Source: Chromobacterium sinusclupearum (GTDB taxonomy: Bacteria > Pseudomonadota > Gammaproteobacteria > Burkholderiales > Chromobacteriaceae). From it: 64,000 nt of DNA. Positions 37,707-45,415 of this stretch are shown here, one piece after another. The DNA lies in contig NZ_PPTF01000073.1 in assembly GCF_002902845.1 (NCBI RefSeq), forward strand, positions 177,808-241,807. Direction: 5' to 3'. The notes under the pieces were generated by a model. It saw only the letters and a program-made list of their open reading frames with translations. It ran no database searches and had not been told where the DNA came from. Both the position numbers and the translations under genes were made by a program. Within the stretch, counting starts at the first letter, position 1, and every line of letters begins with the position of its first letter.

Positions 37707-38780
37707 ATGCCACCAAAAATCGAAAGAATCATGTATAAATTTTTTAAATACACAACACGAATACAAAATAATTACACAACACACTATGCGATGAATGAAA
37801 AAATCAAGCAGTCCATTAATAAAGCATTATCAATTCCCATCGCCATAGATGAACATTACAAGGAATTCGACAATAGAAGAGGAGCGGAAAGAACTGGAGA
37901 ATTCATGATGAGCTCTTTAGAAGGCGCTTATCTGAAAGAACATCTCAGTTGTAAAGTATCAGAAATAACAGATTTCATTTCCAACAATGAAGATATCGTT
38001 GATATCTCTTCTGGGTATGCCGACCATTTCCATGACTATGTATTTTCAATTAAGTTTAACTCCCCAACAAATGCAGAATGGGAAGAAGCAAAAAAAAATC
38101 ACACAGAACTATATAAATTGGCACAAGAAATAGTCAACAATTACATGGAGCTAGATCAGGAACTAAGCGAAGAAAAAAGGCAAACCATTGTACATCTTAC
38201 CTTTCAAAACATTGCATCGTTCTCTGAGTTTTCTTGCGGATTTAAACATTACATTGCAGAAAAAAAATCAGTCAAAATAACATTAAACTCTGGTGACGAG
38301 ATACTTTTAGATGGATTTCGCGGTGGATTTTCCAATGGAAACCCATATTCCGAAGTATATGCATACACCAGATCATCACATGCCCTTCAAGGAGCACTAC
38401 TTCATCGAACGACATTGTCAGACAAAGGGTATTTGATAAAAGCAAGAGCTGGAACAGGATCATACAAAACATTCAACGTCCTCAGGCCAATAATTGAAAC
38501 CATAAATATCACTTATGGAGCTGACCTGTGGATGAAAGCAGATATTTTGGCATATGCTAAGGTAGTAGGACTTAATAGATTACTCAAAGAATATTCCAAT
38601 TACTACCTAACAGATCAGATAAGAAAAACATATAACGATGTGATAAATGACTTGCCAGATTCAGGAGGTAATTTTGAATCAACCACCTCAATATATGGCC
38701 CACCAAATTATCTATTAAATAATATAGTACACTTAGGCGTAATCCCTAGGTTATATCAGTATTACAAAACAAAGGATTAA
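37707..38780 (+). CDS. AT-rich orphan gene, candidate foreign or cargo protein
   Basis: This 357-residue protein matches no family I recognise. It is rich in Asn, Lys, Ile, Tyr and Ser, and its DNA is strikingly AT-rich compared with both neighbours, a sign of recent acquisition. No signal peptide, clear membrane helix or catalytic motif is visible. Aromatic and polar segments such as SSGYADHFHDYVFSIKF and VYAYTRSSHALQGALLHRTT suggest a globular protein. GAAGGA eight bases before ATG 37707 decides the start (the frame opens at 37575). It lies inside the R-body locus, between the Pro/Ala-rich RebB-like gene and a transposase remnant, so it could be an effector or simply an inserted gene. Confidence 0.7.
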   Translation: MPPKIERIMYKFFKYTTRIQNNYTTHYAMNEKIKQSINKALSIPIAIDEHYKEFDNRRGAERTGEFMMSSLEGAYLKEHLSCKVSEITDFISNNEDIVDISSGYADHFHDYVFSIKFNSPTNAEWEEAKKNHTELYKLAQEIVNNYMELDQELSEEKRQTIVHLTFQNIASFSEFSCGFKHYIAEKKSVKITLNSGDEILLDGFRGGFSNGNPYSEVYAYTRSSHALQGALLHRTTLSDKGYLIKARAGTGSYKTFNVLRPIIETINITYGADLWMKADILAYAKVVGLNRLLKEYSNYYLTDQIRKTYNDVINDLPDSGGNFESTTSIYGPPNYLLNNIVHLGVIPRLYQYYKTKD

Positions 38781-38841
38781 TTTTTAGCCCATAGATTGGT
38801 CTAAGTTTCACGAAGCTCAATGTTCACCGAGATAAAGCCAG

Positions 38842-38875
38842 GTAGCGCGGGTTGGCCCAATGGGCCATACCCGCG
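38842..38875 (+). repeat. REP element, left of the RAYT remnant
   Basis: GTAG foot followed by CGCGGGT-TGGCC-CAAT-GGCCA-TACCCGCG hairpin. It faces the copy at 38947-38978. Confidence 0.85.
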
Positions 38876-38946
38876 ATTTCCTCGCCGCTGTTCATTGTCC
38901 TTACTCGCCCCTTCCACAACGCACGCACCACTTCTCCGCCGCATTC

Positions 38947-38978
38947 CGCGGGTATGGCCTTTGGCCAACCCGCGCTAC
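38947..38978 (-). repeat. REP element overlapping the RAYT stop codon
   Basis: On the minus strand it reads GTAGCGCGGGTTGGCC and pairs with GGCCATACCCGCG. The TAG of the GTAG foot is also the stop codon of the transposase remnant. It is in opposite orientation to 38842-38875, forming a two-REP unit. Confidence 0.85.
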
Positions 38979-39493
38979 GTGGCTCCGCCCCAATCGGCGG
39001 GATACCGTCCGGCCTGGACGTAACGGTGAAACGTCGAATACGGCCACGCCGCCGCGCTGGCGGCGAGGCCATGCTTGACCGGGTTGAAATGCGCGTCATC
39101 CCAATGCGCGGCGAAATCGGCTTCGTCGCGGATGCGGTGCTCCCAATAGCGGTGCTGCCACAAGGTGCCGCATCCTTTGGCGGCGCGGCGGGCGCTCTGC
39201 CATTCGGCCCGGAAATACCGTTGCCCCACTGCGCGGGTGACGCGCCGCTTGATCTCGCGCCATCGCATGGCGTAATCGGCATCGCCGTCCGGCAGAGTCC
39301 AAATCGCGTGCAAATGATCCGGCAACAACACCTAAGCATCGATGGCGAATGGCCGTTCGCGCCGCACCGCCAGGATAGCCTCGCGCAAGGCGCCCCGCAC
39401 ATCAGGCTCCAGCAGGATGCGTTGCCAGCGCTCGGTCACCACGGTGAAGAAATAGCAGCCGCCGAGCAGGCGGTCTCGCCGAAAACGGGCCAT
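38975..39493 (-). pseudogene. REP-associated tyrosine transposase (RAYT), broken by an in-frame stop
   Basis: The reading frame starts at ATG 39493 (MARFRRDRLL, then FTVVTERWQ) and would run about 172 codons to 38975, the usual RAYT length. A TAG at 39332-39334 interrupts it between RRERPFAIDA and VLLPDHLHAIWTLP, where related proteins have Trp; TGG to TAG explains this. The HUH-type pair is retained in PDHLHAIW, but the position before HFNPVKHG where RAYTs normally have the catalytic Tyr appears to be Asp. The gene is therefore probably dead twice over. REP palindromes flank it on the 3' side, and a partial GTAGCGCGG copy lies upstream at 39567. Confidence 0.85.
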
Positions 39494-39748
39494 ATATTGG
39501 TCTCGGCAAAAAAGCCCACTCTTGCACGCCATATGCGCCGGCGCGCCGGGCCGATAGGCCAGCCAGGTAGCGCGGAGTAGCCTGCCTGACCATTCACGCG
39601 ATCCGTCGTCATCGCATCATGCCCATCGCAAGATAGCCTCAGGCCTGCGTCCCCTTTCACGCACTTGCATCCAGGCCAGCCAACACTCCTCACCCACATC
39701 CGCGATGGCCGTACATCCAATACCGGACTTTGCATTGGAGAACTTCCC

Positions 39749-40552
39749 ATGTCGCTATTTGATGTGTTCAATGCCCTGCCTTCTACCACGCAAATCTACG
39801 TGGGAAGTTTGCATGGCCTGCTTTTGACAGCCTGCGTCGGGCTATTGTTACGACCGCTCAGACCCTGGCTGGAGCATGACAAAAACGACGAACTGGGCGT
39901 CATCATCGCCGTGATAGGCGTGTTCTACGGATTGATCATCGCAGCCTTGCTGATGAGAGCGATAGCCCATTTCGATATTGCGTCGGAAGCCGTGGAACAG
40001 GAAGCGCAAGTCAGCACCTCTTTTTACCGAGCAGCTCTGAACGGCGATGCGGCTTTGGCACCTCAGCTCAAACCGCCGCTACTGAATTATTTAAGGACCG
40101 TCGTTGAAAAGGAGGCGCCTCAGCAAATGAACGGAGCCATTCTCTCGATGCAATCCGAAGAACTGGCACAAATCAGCGCCGCACTGCGCAATATCCATCC
40201 CGACACCGCCGGGCAGTTGGCGGCAAAACAGCAAGCATCACAACAACTCGAATCGCTTTACGCTGCGCGCCATGCCCGACTCAGCCACCAGACTATGGCC
40301 GTGCCGCCGGAAGCCTGGATCATTTCGCTGATTGGTGAAGTGCTGATTGTCGTATTGGCCTGGCTGCTGCACTTCTCCAGGCCTGCGTTGCAATTTGTGA
40401 TGATTGCCGCGCTGGCGGTATCCATCTCCATCACCCTGGTGGTGATTCTGATCTATGACACCCCTTACCTTGCCGATGAACAGGTAGCCGTCAACTACGG
40501 GGCTTACCGGCAGGCCATGGCGGCCATTGCCAACGACTCCCTGCAATATTGA
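39749..40552 (+). CDS. DUF4239-like membrane protein 2 (paralogue)
   Basis: This 267-residue protein has two N-terminal and two C-terminal helices, the same layout and length as the protein at 35649-36452. Both share ELGVIIAV-G-FYGLIIAALL-RAIAHFD and the C-terminal VSISI-L-VILIYDTP block, so they arose by duplication. The central soluble domain differs more. TTGGAG lies before ATG 39749, while the frame opens at 39665. It lies just downstream of the transposase remnant. The function is unknown. Its retention beside reb genes suggests a membrane role in the same system. Confidence 0.72.
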   Translation: MSLFDVFNALPSTTQIYVGSLHGLLLTACVGLLLRPLRPWLEHDKNDELGVIIAVIGVFYGLIIAALLMRAIAHFDIASEAVEQEAQVSTSFYRAALNGDAALAPQLKPPLLNYLRTVVEKEAPQQMNGAILSMQSEELAQISAALRNIHPDTAGQLAAKQQASQQLESLYAARHARLSHQTMAVPPEAWIISLIGEVLIVVLAWLLHFSRPALQFVMIAALAVSISITLVVILIYDTPYLADEQVAVNYGAYRQAMAAIANDSLQY

Positions 40553-40601
40553 CGCCTGGCTTTTGTCTGCGGACGCAAGCGATCCATTCTCAGCCCGTCG
40601 A

Positions 40602-40705
40602 GCGGCTTGGCCCGCTAGGCCATACACACAATCAGATGCCACAGCGCCGCATGCGATGACATGAAATAGGGTTCGCAGGTATGGCCTCCGGCCAACCCGC
40701 GCTAC
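40602..40705 (-). repeat. Degenerate and good REP copies after the second DUF4239-like gene
   Basis: A good copy at 40674-40705 (minus strand: GTAGCGCGGGTTGGCCGGAGGCCATACCTGCG in two arms) is preceded by a weaker match near 40602-40626 (GCGGCTTGGCCCGCTAGGCC). The 260-nt gap holds no gene that I can support. Confidence 0.7.
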
Positions 40706-40812
40706 GGGTCCCGCGCCATTCACGACAAGGCCTAATCGCCGTCCCATCAACATCCACGGCGCGGCCAGGCCGCCGCTTGCGCCCCGCCTTTCATGAATAG
40801 AGACGCCACGCC

Positions 40813-41205
40813 ATGGACAACGCCGATCAGGACAGCAGCGCCGCCCAGCCCGCGGGCCTCTTGCGCGGCAGCATCCCGGAGCTGGGTAAGAGCCCGGTGC
40901 ATTTGCTGTCCGCCATCGTGGCGCTGGCGTCGGACAAGCTGTGGGACGTGATGCTGCTGGACATGGCCAAGGCCATGGCCCTGCAGGAGAAGATCCGTTT
41001 CTTCCTGCTGGCCGGGCTGCTGTTGCTGCTGCTCACCACGGCCAGCGCCGCGCTGACGCAGATGGACGATGCCGGCATGGCGCTGGCCAAGGGGCTGGCG
41101 ATGGGCATTCTGGTAGGGCTGCCTTACTCGTTCGGCGCCACGGAATTGGGACTGATCTTTGTTGGCTGGTCCGGCATCAATGAGCTGCAAAAACTGAACC
41201 AGTGA
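40813..41205 (+). CDS. Small two-helix membrane protein in the R-body locus
   Basis: This 130-residue protein has an amphipathic helical N-terminal half (SIPELGKSPVHLLSAIVALASDKLWDVMLLDMAKAM-like, residues ~20-55). Two hydrophobic helices follow at ~64-82 and ~95-118. I recognise no family. Its size and topology would also fit a holin-like protein, which is interesting because a lysozyme gene lies four genes on, but no holin motif proves it. It has a weak ribosome site, and the next gene follows after 22 nt with a strong one. Confidence 0.65.
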   Translation: MDNADQDSSAAQPAGLLRGSIPELGKSPVHLLSAIVALASDKLWDVMLLDMAKAMALQEKIRFFLLAGLLLLLLTTASAALTQMDDAGMALAKGLAMGILVGLPYSFGATELGLIFVGWSGINELQKLNQ

Positions 41206-41227
41206 AACTCACATAAGGAGAACCACC

Positions 41228-42328
41228 ATGCGCCTCACCTTCCTCAAATCCGCTTTGCTGGCCGCGCTGTGGCTGGCCGCAGGCAGCCTGGCCCATGCCG
41301 CCGCGCCGCTGCCGGCCCTGGGAACCGACGCCAAACAGAACACCGTGTCCGGCTTGTCGTCCGGCGCCTTCATGGCGGCGCAGTTCAGCGTGGCCAACTC
41401 GGCCGCGGTGTCCGGCGCCGGCATCGTGGCCGGCGGGCCGTTCTATTGCGCCGGTTTGGGCAGCCTGAATGGTGCGGAGCGTTTCCTGACCACCGCCACC
41501 ACCCTATGCATGCGCCCGCTTGGTCCGGTCCCCTCCGGCGCGGCGGCCTGGCAGGCGGCGCAGAAGTTCGCCGGCCAAGGCCTGATCGACCCGGTGGCCA
41601 ATATCCAGCGCCAGCGGCTGTACATCTTCACCGGCGCGTCGGACAGCATTGTGCTGTCCAAGGTGGTGGCGCAGACCCGCGCCTTCTATCAAAACGCCGG
41701 GGTGCCGGACGCCCAGATCCGCTACGTGGACAACGTCAACGCCGGCCACGCGCTGCTCACCGCCAATGAGGACGATTTGGCCTGTCCGGCCAATGCCGCG
41801 CCCAATCTCAACAACTGCGGCTTTTTCCAGTCGCAGGACATCCTGCGCCAGCTGTACGGACAATTGAAACCGCCCGTCGCCAAGCTGTCCGGCGAGTTGC
41901 GAGACTTCGATCAGACGGAGTTCTCCAAGAAGGGCTATACCGGGCTGTCCGATATCGGCCATATCTATATCCCAGCCGCCTGCCGCAAGGAAAGCTGCCG
42001 CGCGCACGTGGTGTTCCATGGCTGTACCCAGCAAGACAACGGCAACGACAAAAGCATAGGCATGGGCAACCGCTTTTACACCTCCACCGGCTACAACGAG
42101 ATCGCCGACAGCAACCGCATCGTGGTGCTGTATCCGCAAATCCGCAGCGACCCCAACCGTAATCCGCAAGGCTGCTGGGACTTCTGGGGCTATAGCAGCA
42201 AAGACCCGGTCAACCCGGACTACTACGTCAAAAAAGCGCCGCAGATGGCCGCGATCCGCGCGATGGTGGACCGCTTGAACAGCCCACGCCTCAAAGGAGA
42301 CCGCCATGAGCGCGAACACCCCCGATGA
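41228..42328 (+). CDS. Secreted PHB-depolymerase-like esterase (type 2 short-chain-length PHA depolymerase)
   Basis: This 366-residue protein has a signal peptide ending near AHAAAPL. The catalytic Ser lies in SGLSSGAFMAAQF, a GAGIVAGGPFYC block follows, the region VDNVNAGHALLT carries the probable catalytic Asp/His, and the C-terminal half has VFHGCTQ, GYNEIADSNRIVVLYPQ and GCWDFWGY. These blocks are typical of extracellular PHA depolymerase-type esterases with a type 2 catalytic domain. No starch-binding or substrate-binding domain is attached, so the true substrate is uncertain. AAGGAG precedes the ATG. Its end overlaps the next gene by 23 nt. Confidence 0.85.
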   Translation: MRLTFLKSALLAALWLAAGSLAHAAAPLPALGTDAKQNTVSGLSSGAFMAAQFSVANSAAVSGAGIVAGGPFYCAGLGSLNGAERFLTTATTLCMRPLGPVPSGAAAWQAAQKFAGQGLIDPVANIQRQRLYIFTGASDSIVLSKVVAQTRAFYQNAGVPDAQIRYVDNVNAGHALLTANEDDLACPANAAPNLNNCGFFQSQDILRQLYGQLKPPVAKLSGELRDFDQTEFSKKGYTGLSDIGHIYIPAACRKESCRAHVVFHGCTQQDNGNDKSIGMGNRFYTSTGYNEIADSNRIVVLYPQIRSDPNRNPQGCWDFWGYSSKDPVNPDYYVKKAPQMAAIRAMVDRLNSPRLKGDRHEREHPR

Positions 42329-42791
42329 CTGGAGCCGGCTCGTTTTCGCCGGTCTGCCGGAAGAAGGACAATGGAAAGCCTGGCTGCTGGCTGGGCTGAA
42401 CGGAGGCGAGAAACTGAGCGAATGGCAGCAACAGGCCTTACAGCAATGGCGGGAGGCCTGGCAACAGCGCGCCGGCGCGGCGTCCTGGCTGGAGCTGGGC
42501 CGCCAGTGCGACGACACCTGGACCGAATACGCTCGGCAATGCCTGCTGTGGCAGCTGCAATGGGCCGCCGCCTGGCGTGGACAAGGCTACAAGCTGCAGC
42601 AGGCGCTGCAAGAGGCGCGCGGCGACGGCGACGCCTTGCTCGCCCTAAACGCCGCCAGCCAAGAAGGCCGCCAGCTGTGGGACGAGCGCATGGAGTCATT
42701 GCAGCAAACGCTGAGCGAGCTGCCGCCGGCGCTGGCGCAATGCCTGCGCCAATGGCTGACGCCGCCGCCGGATGAGGCGCCGGCGGCCTGA
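42306..42791 (+). CDS. Trp- and Gln-rich helical protein of unknown function
   Basis: This 161-residue protein appears entirely alpha-helical, with many Trp (about 14) and Gln, for example LLWQLQWAAAWRG and QWREAWQQRAG. It has no signal peptide and no membrane span. No family is recognised. Phasin-like proteins coat PHA granules and share such helical, amphipathic make-up, and the neighbour is a PHA-depolymerase-like esterase; a phasin-type or ribbon-coating role is a guess only. AAAGGAG precedes the ATG, which lies 23 nt inside the preceding gene, implying coupling. Confidence 0.65.
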   Translation: MSANTPDDWSRLVFAGLPEEGQWKAWLLAGLNGGEKLSEWQQQALQQWREAWQQRAGAASWLELGRQCDDTWTEYARQCLLWQLQWAAAWRGQGYKLQQALQEARGDGDALLALNAASQEGRQLWDERMESLQQTLSELPPALAQCLRQWLTPPPDEAPAA

Positions 42792-42878
42792 AGACCGGCC
42801 GCCGCGCACACTGCGCCCATCCCATCCTCGCCGCGCAAACCCGGTGCGGCAAACCCTACCATGCGCAAAGGAAGCTCC

Positions 42879-43319
42879 ATGAAAACCAATGCCGCCGGCC
42901 TGGCGCTGATCAAGCAGTTCGAAGGCCTCAGACTGATCGCCTACCAGGACATGGTGGGCGTCTGGACCATAGGCTACGGCCACACCGGGCCAGACGTGAA
43001 AACAGGCCAAGTCATCACCCAAGCCCAGGCCGACCAATTGCTGGCCAAGGACCTCGCCACTTTCGAGGCCGGCGTCGGCAAGCTGGCCACGGCGCCGCTG
43101 AACGCCAACCAGTTCTCGGCCCTGGTCAGCTTCAGCTACAACCTGGGCCTGCGCAGTCTGCAAGGCTCCACGCTGTTGCGCTTGTTGAACCAAGGCGACT
43201 ATGCCGGCGCCGCGGGACAGTTCCTGCGCTGGGACCACGCTGGCGGACAGGTGGTGCTAGGTCTGCAGCGCCGCCGCCAGGCCGAGCAGGCTTTGTTCCA
43301 GACTCCGGTCGCCAACTGA
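42879..43319 (+). CDS. Phage-type lysozyme (glycoside hydrolase family 24)
   Basis: This 146-residue muramidase of the T4/lambdoid lysozyme family carries the catalytic Glu in IKQFEGLRLIAYQD and Asp in YQDMVGVWTIGYGHTG. The conserved LNANQFSALVSFSYNLG core and FLRWDHAGGQVVLGLQRRRQAE end are also present. No signal peptide or signal-anchor is visible, so it would stay cytoplasmic until the inner membrane is breached. AAAGGAAG supports ATG 42879 over 42861. It sits within the R-body locus and no other phage genes surround it, so it is probably a component recruited for cell lysis during R-body release. Confidence 0.88.
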   Translation: MKTNAAGLALIKQFEGLRLIAYQDMVGVWTIGYGHTGPDVKTGQVITQAQADQLLAKDLATFEAGVGKLATAPLNANQFSALVSFSYNLGLRSLQGSTLLRLLNQGDYAGAAGQFLRWDHAGGQVVLGLQRRRQAEQALFQTPVAN

Positions 43320-43414
43320 CGCCTTCACAAACGCAGCGTTCACCCGTTCTTGCAACAGCCCGCCGGCGTAGCCGCGCGGGCTGTTTTCTCATTCTTTTCT
43401 TACGGAGAAACGCC

Positions 43415-43615
43415 ATGCAAGACGAACTGAACCATCTGCACGAGCAGGTTTCGCAATTGCTGGGCAACCATCTGGGCGCCTGGGCCAATGATTTGATGAA
43501 CGCCACCGCTGGCCATGACGACAGCCGCTGCCTGTCGGTCTTGCACGCGCTCTTGGCCATGCGCAGCGCCTTGGCCCCGCTGGTGAGCCAAGCCCAGGAT
43601 GCCAGCCATGGCTGA
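43415..43615 (+). CDS. Small helical protein upstream of the reb genes
   Basis: This 66-residue soluble protein is predicted fully helical: ELNHLHEQVSQLLGNHLGAWANDLMN followed by CLSVLHALLAMRSALAPLVSQ. No family is recognised. CGGAGAAA precedes the ATG. Its stop overlaps the next gene's start region by 8 nt (43608-43615), so both are coupled. It could be a chaperone-like partner of the following protein or of the RebB subunits. Confidence 0.65.
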   Translation: MQDELNHLHEQVSQLLGNHLGAWANDLMNATAGHDDSRCLSVLHALLAMRSALAPLVSQAQDASHG

Positions 43616-44324
43616 CGCGCCGCTCAACCCCGCTTTGCGCCAGGTAGCGGAACAATACCTGGGCCGTTCTTTGCTGCCGCAAGAGGCGCAAACGCTGATG
43701 GCGTTTCAGCAGAAGACGCAAAATCCCTCAGCCCAAGCACCCATCCAGCAAGCCCGGCAACAGACCCAGCATGCCATCTCGAATGGCCATCATCACGCCA
43801 ACGCCAATATGCGCGATCTGTTGTCCTCTATCCAGGCCAGCTCCAGCCAGGCGCTGCAAGTGCAGGAGGCGGAAGAGCAGGCCATCCTCAAGCTACTGGA
43901 AGGCACGCAAAGCCTGGCCGAGCTGCGCCCATCGTCGCTACAGCCAGCAATGAACGCCCTGCAGCCGGGGAGCCAGCTGGCGCTCAGCCAGATCGCCGAG
44001 CATCTGTCCAACCTAGCGCGGCAGGAAGTGGAACAATGCTTCCAGCAGTATTTCGGCCCACTGTCCGCGCAGTTGCAGGAGGTGGTGATGAAATTGCAGA
44101 TCAAGGATGCGGTGCCAAATTCCGCTGCGCCTGCGGTTCCTCCAGCCCCTGCCCCGCAGCCGACAGCGCTGGAGATGCCCGCCGCGCCCAATGCGCAAAT
44201 GGCTCCGACCAGCACTCCAGCCATATCCGCAACGCAAAACATGGCCGATGCCTCGCCCGCCCCCGCCGCAAATGCGCCCACTGCGGACGTTCACATCCCG
44301 CCCGCGCCGCCGTCCATGCAGTAA
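43608..44324 (+). CDS. Gln/Ala-rich protein with Pro-rich tail, R-body-associated
   Basis: This 238-residue protein has an N-terminal helical part (residues ~1-170) rich in Gln, Ala and Ser, with coiled-coil-like stretches (SSSQALQVQEAEEQAILKLL; EHLSNLARQEVEQCFQQYFG). A ~70-residue low-complexity Ala/Pro tail ends PPAPPSMQ. No family is recognised. The long Pro/Ala tail resembles the N-terminal part of the protein at 36809, as if linkers of this type are a recurring feature of the locus. ATG 43608 is chosen over 43599 because of AGGAT spacing. It is followed by a strong hairpin before the first tandem rebB. Confidence 0.65.
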   Translation: MADAPLNPALRQVAEQYLGRSLLPQEAQTLMAFQQKTQNPSAQAPIQQARQQTQHAISNGHHHANANMRDLLSSIQASSSQALQVQEAEEQAILKLLEGTQSLAELRPSSLQPAMNALQPGSQLALSQIAEHLSNLARQEVEQCFQQYFGPLSAQLQEVVMKLQIKDAVPNSAAPAVPPAPAPQPTALEMPAAPNAQMAPTSTPAISATQNMADASPAPAANAPTADVHIPPAPPSMQ

Positions 44325-44369
44325 CACCTGGGGAGGACGGCCAGCCGGCCGCCCCCTCCACCCGGTGTC
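44324..44369 (+). terminator. Long hairpin between accessory and tandem rebB genes
   Basis: ACACC, GGGGAGG and CGGCC arms pair with GGCCG, CCCCTCC and GGTGT around an AGCC loop. It is followed by CTTATTTCTC. The T-run is imperfect, so partial termination or mRNA processing is likely. This would allow separate levels for the structural genes downstream. Confidence 0.65.
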
Positions 44370-44401
44370 TTATTTCTCTCATCTAAAACAAGGAGCTGCG
44401 C

Positions 44402-44725
44402 ATGTCTTTCCCGACTTCCGTCAATGACCAAATCACCGACGCCGTCACCCAGTCCAATGTCAAGGTGCTGGGCGAATCCCCGGCCATGGCCATGGGTTCC
44501 ATCTATCAAACCATGGCCCACTCCACCGGCATTCTGTTCCAGAACGCCGTGTCCTCGCAGCAGCAACAAAACACGCTGAGCCAGGCCGCGGCCAATATGG
44601 GCCTGATGCAGATCTACAGCATGAACACCATGGCCGCCGCCGCCGGCACCGAGAAAGTCAGTCAAGGCGGCATTGCCGACAACCTGACCAGCCTGCTGAC
44701 CGTGCTGCAGTCCTTCCGTCGCTAA
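44402..44725 (+). CDS. RebB-family R-body structural protein, copy 1 (subtype A)
   Basis: This 107-residue Cys-free protein matches RebB (PF11747, killing trait): NDQITDAVTQSNVKVLGESPAMAMGSIYQTMAHSTGILFQNAV at residues 8-50, then AANMGLMQIYSM and a C-terminal helix DNLTSLLTVLQSF. In Caedibacter, RebA and RebB of this size polymerise into R-body ribbons that unroll on pH change. This copy shares YQTMAHS and MNTMAAAAG with copy 5, defining one of two subtypes in the array. AAGGAG precedes the ATG. Confidence 0.96.
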   Translation: MSFPTSVNDQITDAVTQSNVKVLGESPAMAMGSIYQTMAHSTGILFQNAVSSQQQQNTLSQAAANMGLMQIYSMNTMAAAAGTEKVSQGGIADNLTSLLTVLQSFRR

Positions 44726-44751
44726 GCCGCGCCCGGCCACGGAGCTGAGCC

Positions 44752-45384
44752 ATGTCATTCAGCAGATGGATACGCTCGTGGTTCAGCCGGCGCAGAAAGC
44801 GGTCTGCCCGACGCCCCGTCGCCAATCGCTTCCCGGCGGCCGTCGTCAGGCCGCAGTTTGCCGCGCCACGGCCCCCGGTCTTCGCACCGCCGCCTAGACA
44901 ACCGGCCGCTCAACCTCAGCCACCGGTTCCGCCCGCTGCTCGCGTGGCGGCGGGGCTAGGCTCGGGCAGGCCGCCGGCGCCGGCAAATCGGCGAACCCGA
45001 CCCAGCCCTTACCGGCTGCCCAATCCGCCCATTTTCATTTCCAGCAAGGAGAAACGCATGTCCTTCCCCACTTCCGTCAACGACCAGATCACCGACGCCG
45101 TCACCCAGAGCAACGTCAAGGTATTGGGCGAATCCCCGGCCATGGCCATGGGTTCGCTGTACCAGACCGCGTCGCACTCCACCGGCATCCTGTTCCAGAA
45201 CGCCGTGTCCTCGCAGCAGCAGCAGAACACCCTGGCGCAAGCCGCCGCCAATATGGGGGTGATGCAGATCTACAGCATGGACACCATGGCCGACGCCGCC
45301 GGCACCGAAAAAGTCAGCCAAGCCGGCATTGCGGACAACCTGTCCAGCCTGATGACCGTGCTGCAAAGCTTCCAAAACCGCTGA
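44752..45384 (+). CDS. RebB-family protein, copy 2 (subtype B), with in-frame Arg/Pro-rich N-terminal extension
   Basis: The frame is open from ATG 44752 (GGAG at good spacing) to the stop at 45384 and gives 210 residues. The first ~102 are strongly basic then Pro-rich (RSWFSRRRKRSARRP, then PPPRQPAAQPQPPVPPAARV). The rest is a standard 108-residue RebB that also has its own start, ATG 45058, with a strong AAGGAG. Two products are thus possible: a short ribbon subunit and a longer one with a cationic linker. The RebB part shares SLYQTASHS and DTMADAAG with copies 3 and 4. Whether the long form is made is unknown; the short form is near certain. Confidence 0.85.
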   Translation: MSFSRWIRSWFSRRRKRSARRPVANRFPAAVVRPQFAAPRPPVFAPPPRQPAAQPQPPVPPAARVAAGLGSGRPPAPANRRTRPSPYRLPNPPIFISSKEKRMSFPTSVNDQITDAVTQSNVKVLGESPAMAMGSLYQTASHSTGILFQNAVSSQQQQNTLAQAAANMGVMQIYSMDTMADAAGTEKVSQAGIADNLSSLMTVLQSFQNR

Positions 45385-45415
45385 TCGGTCCCTAATCCAC
45401 AACTGGAGCTAAATC

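Noticed and set aside
42861..43319. Prophage remnant suggested by the lysozyme
   Set aside because: No holin, spanin, tail, integrase or attachment site is seen nearby; neighbours are R-body-related genes, so a recruited lysozyme fits better.
44752..45057. Separate short gene upstream of RebB copy 2
   Set aside because: It has no stop codon of its own and runs in frame into RebB; reported instead as an N-terminal extension with an internal start.
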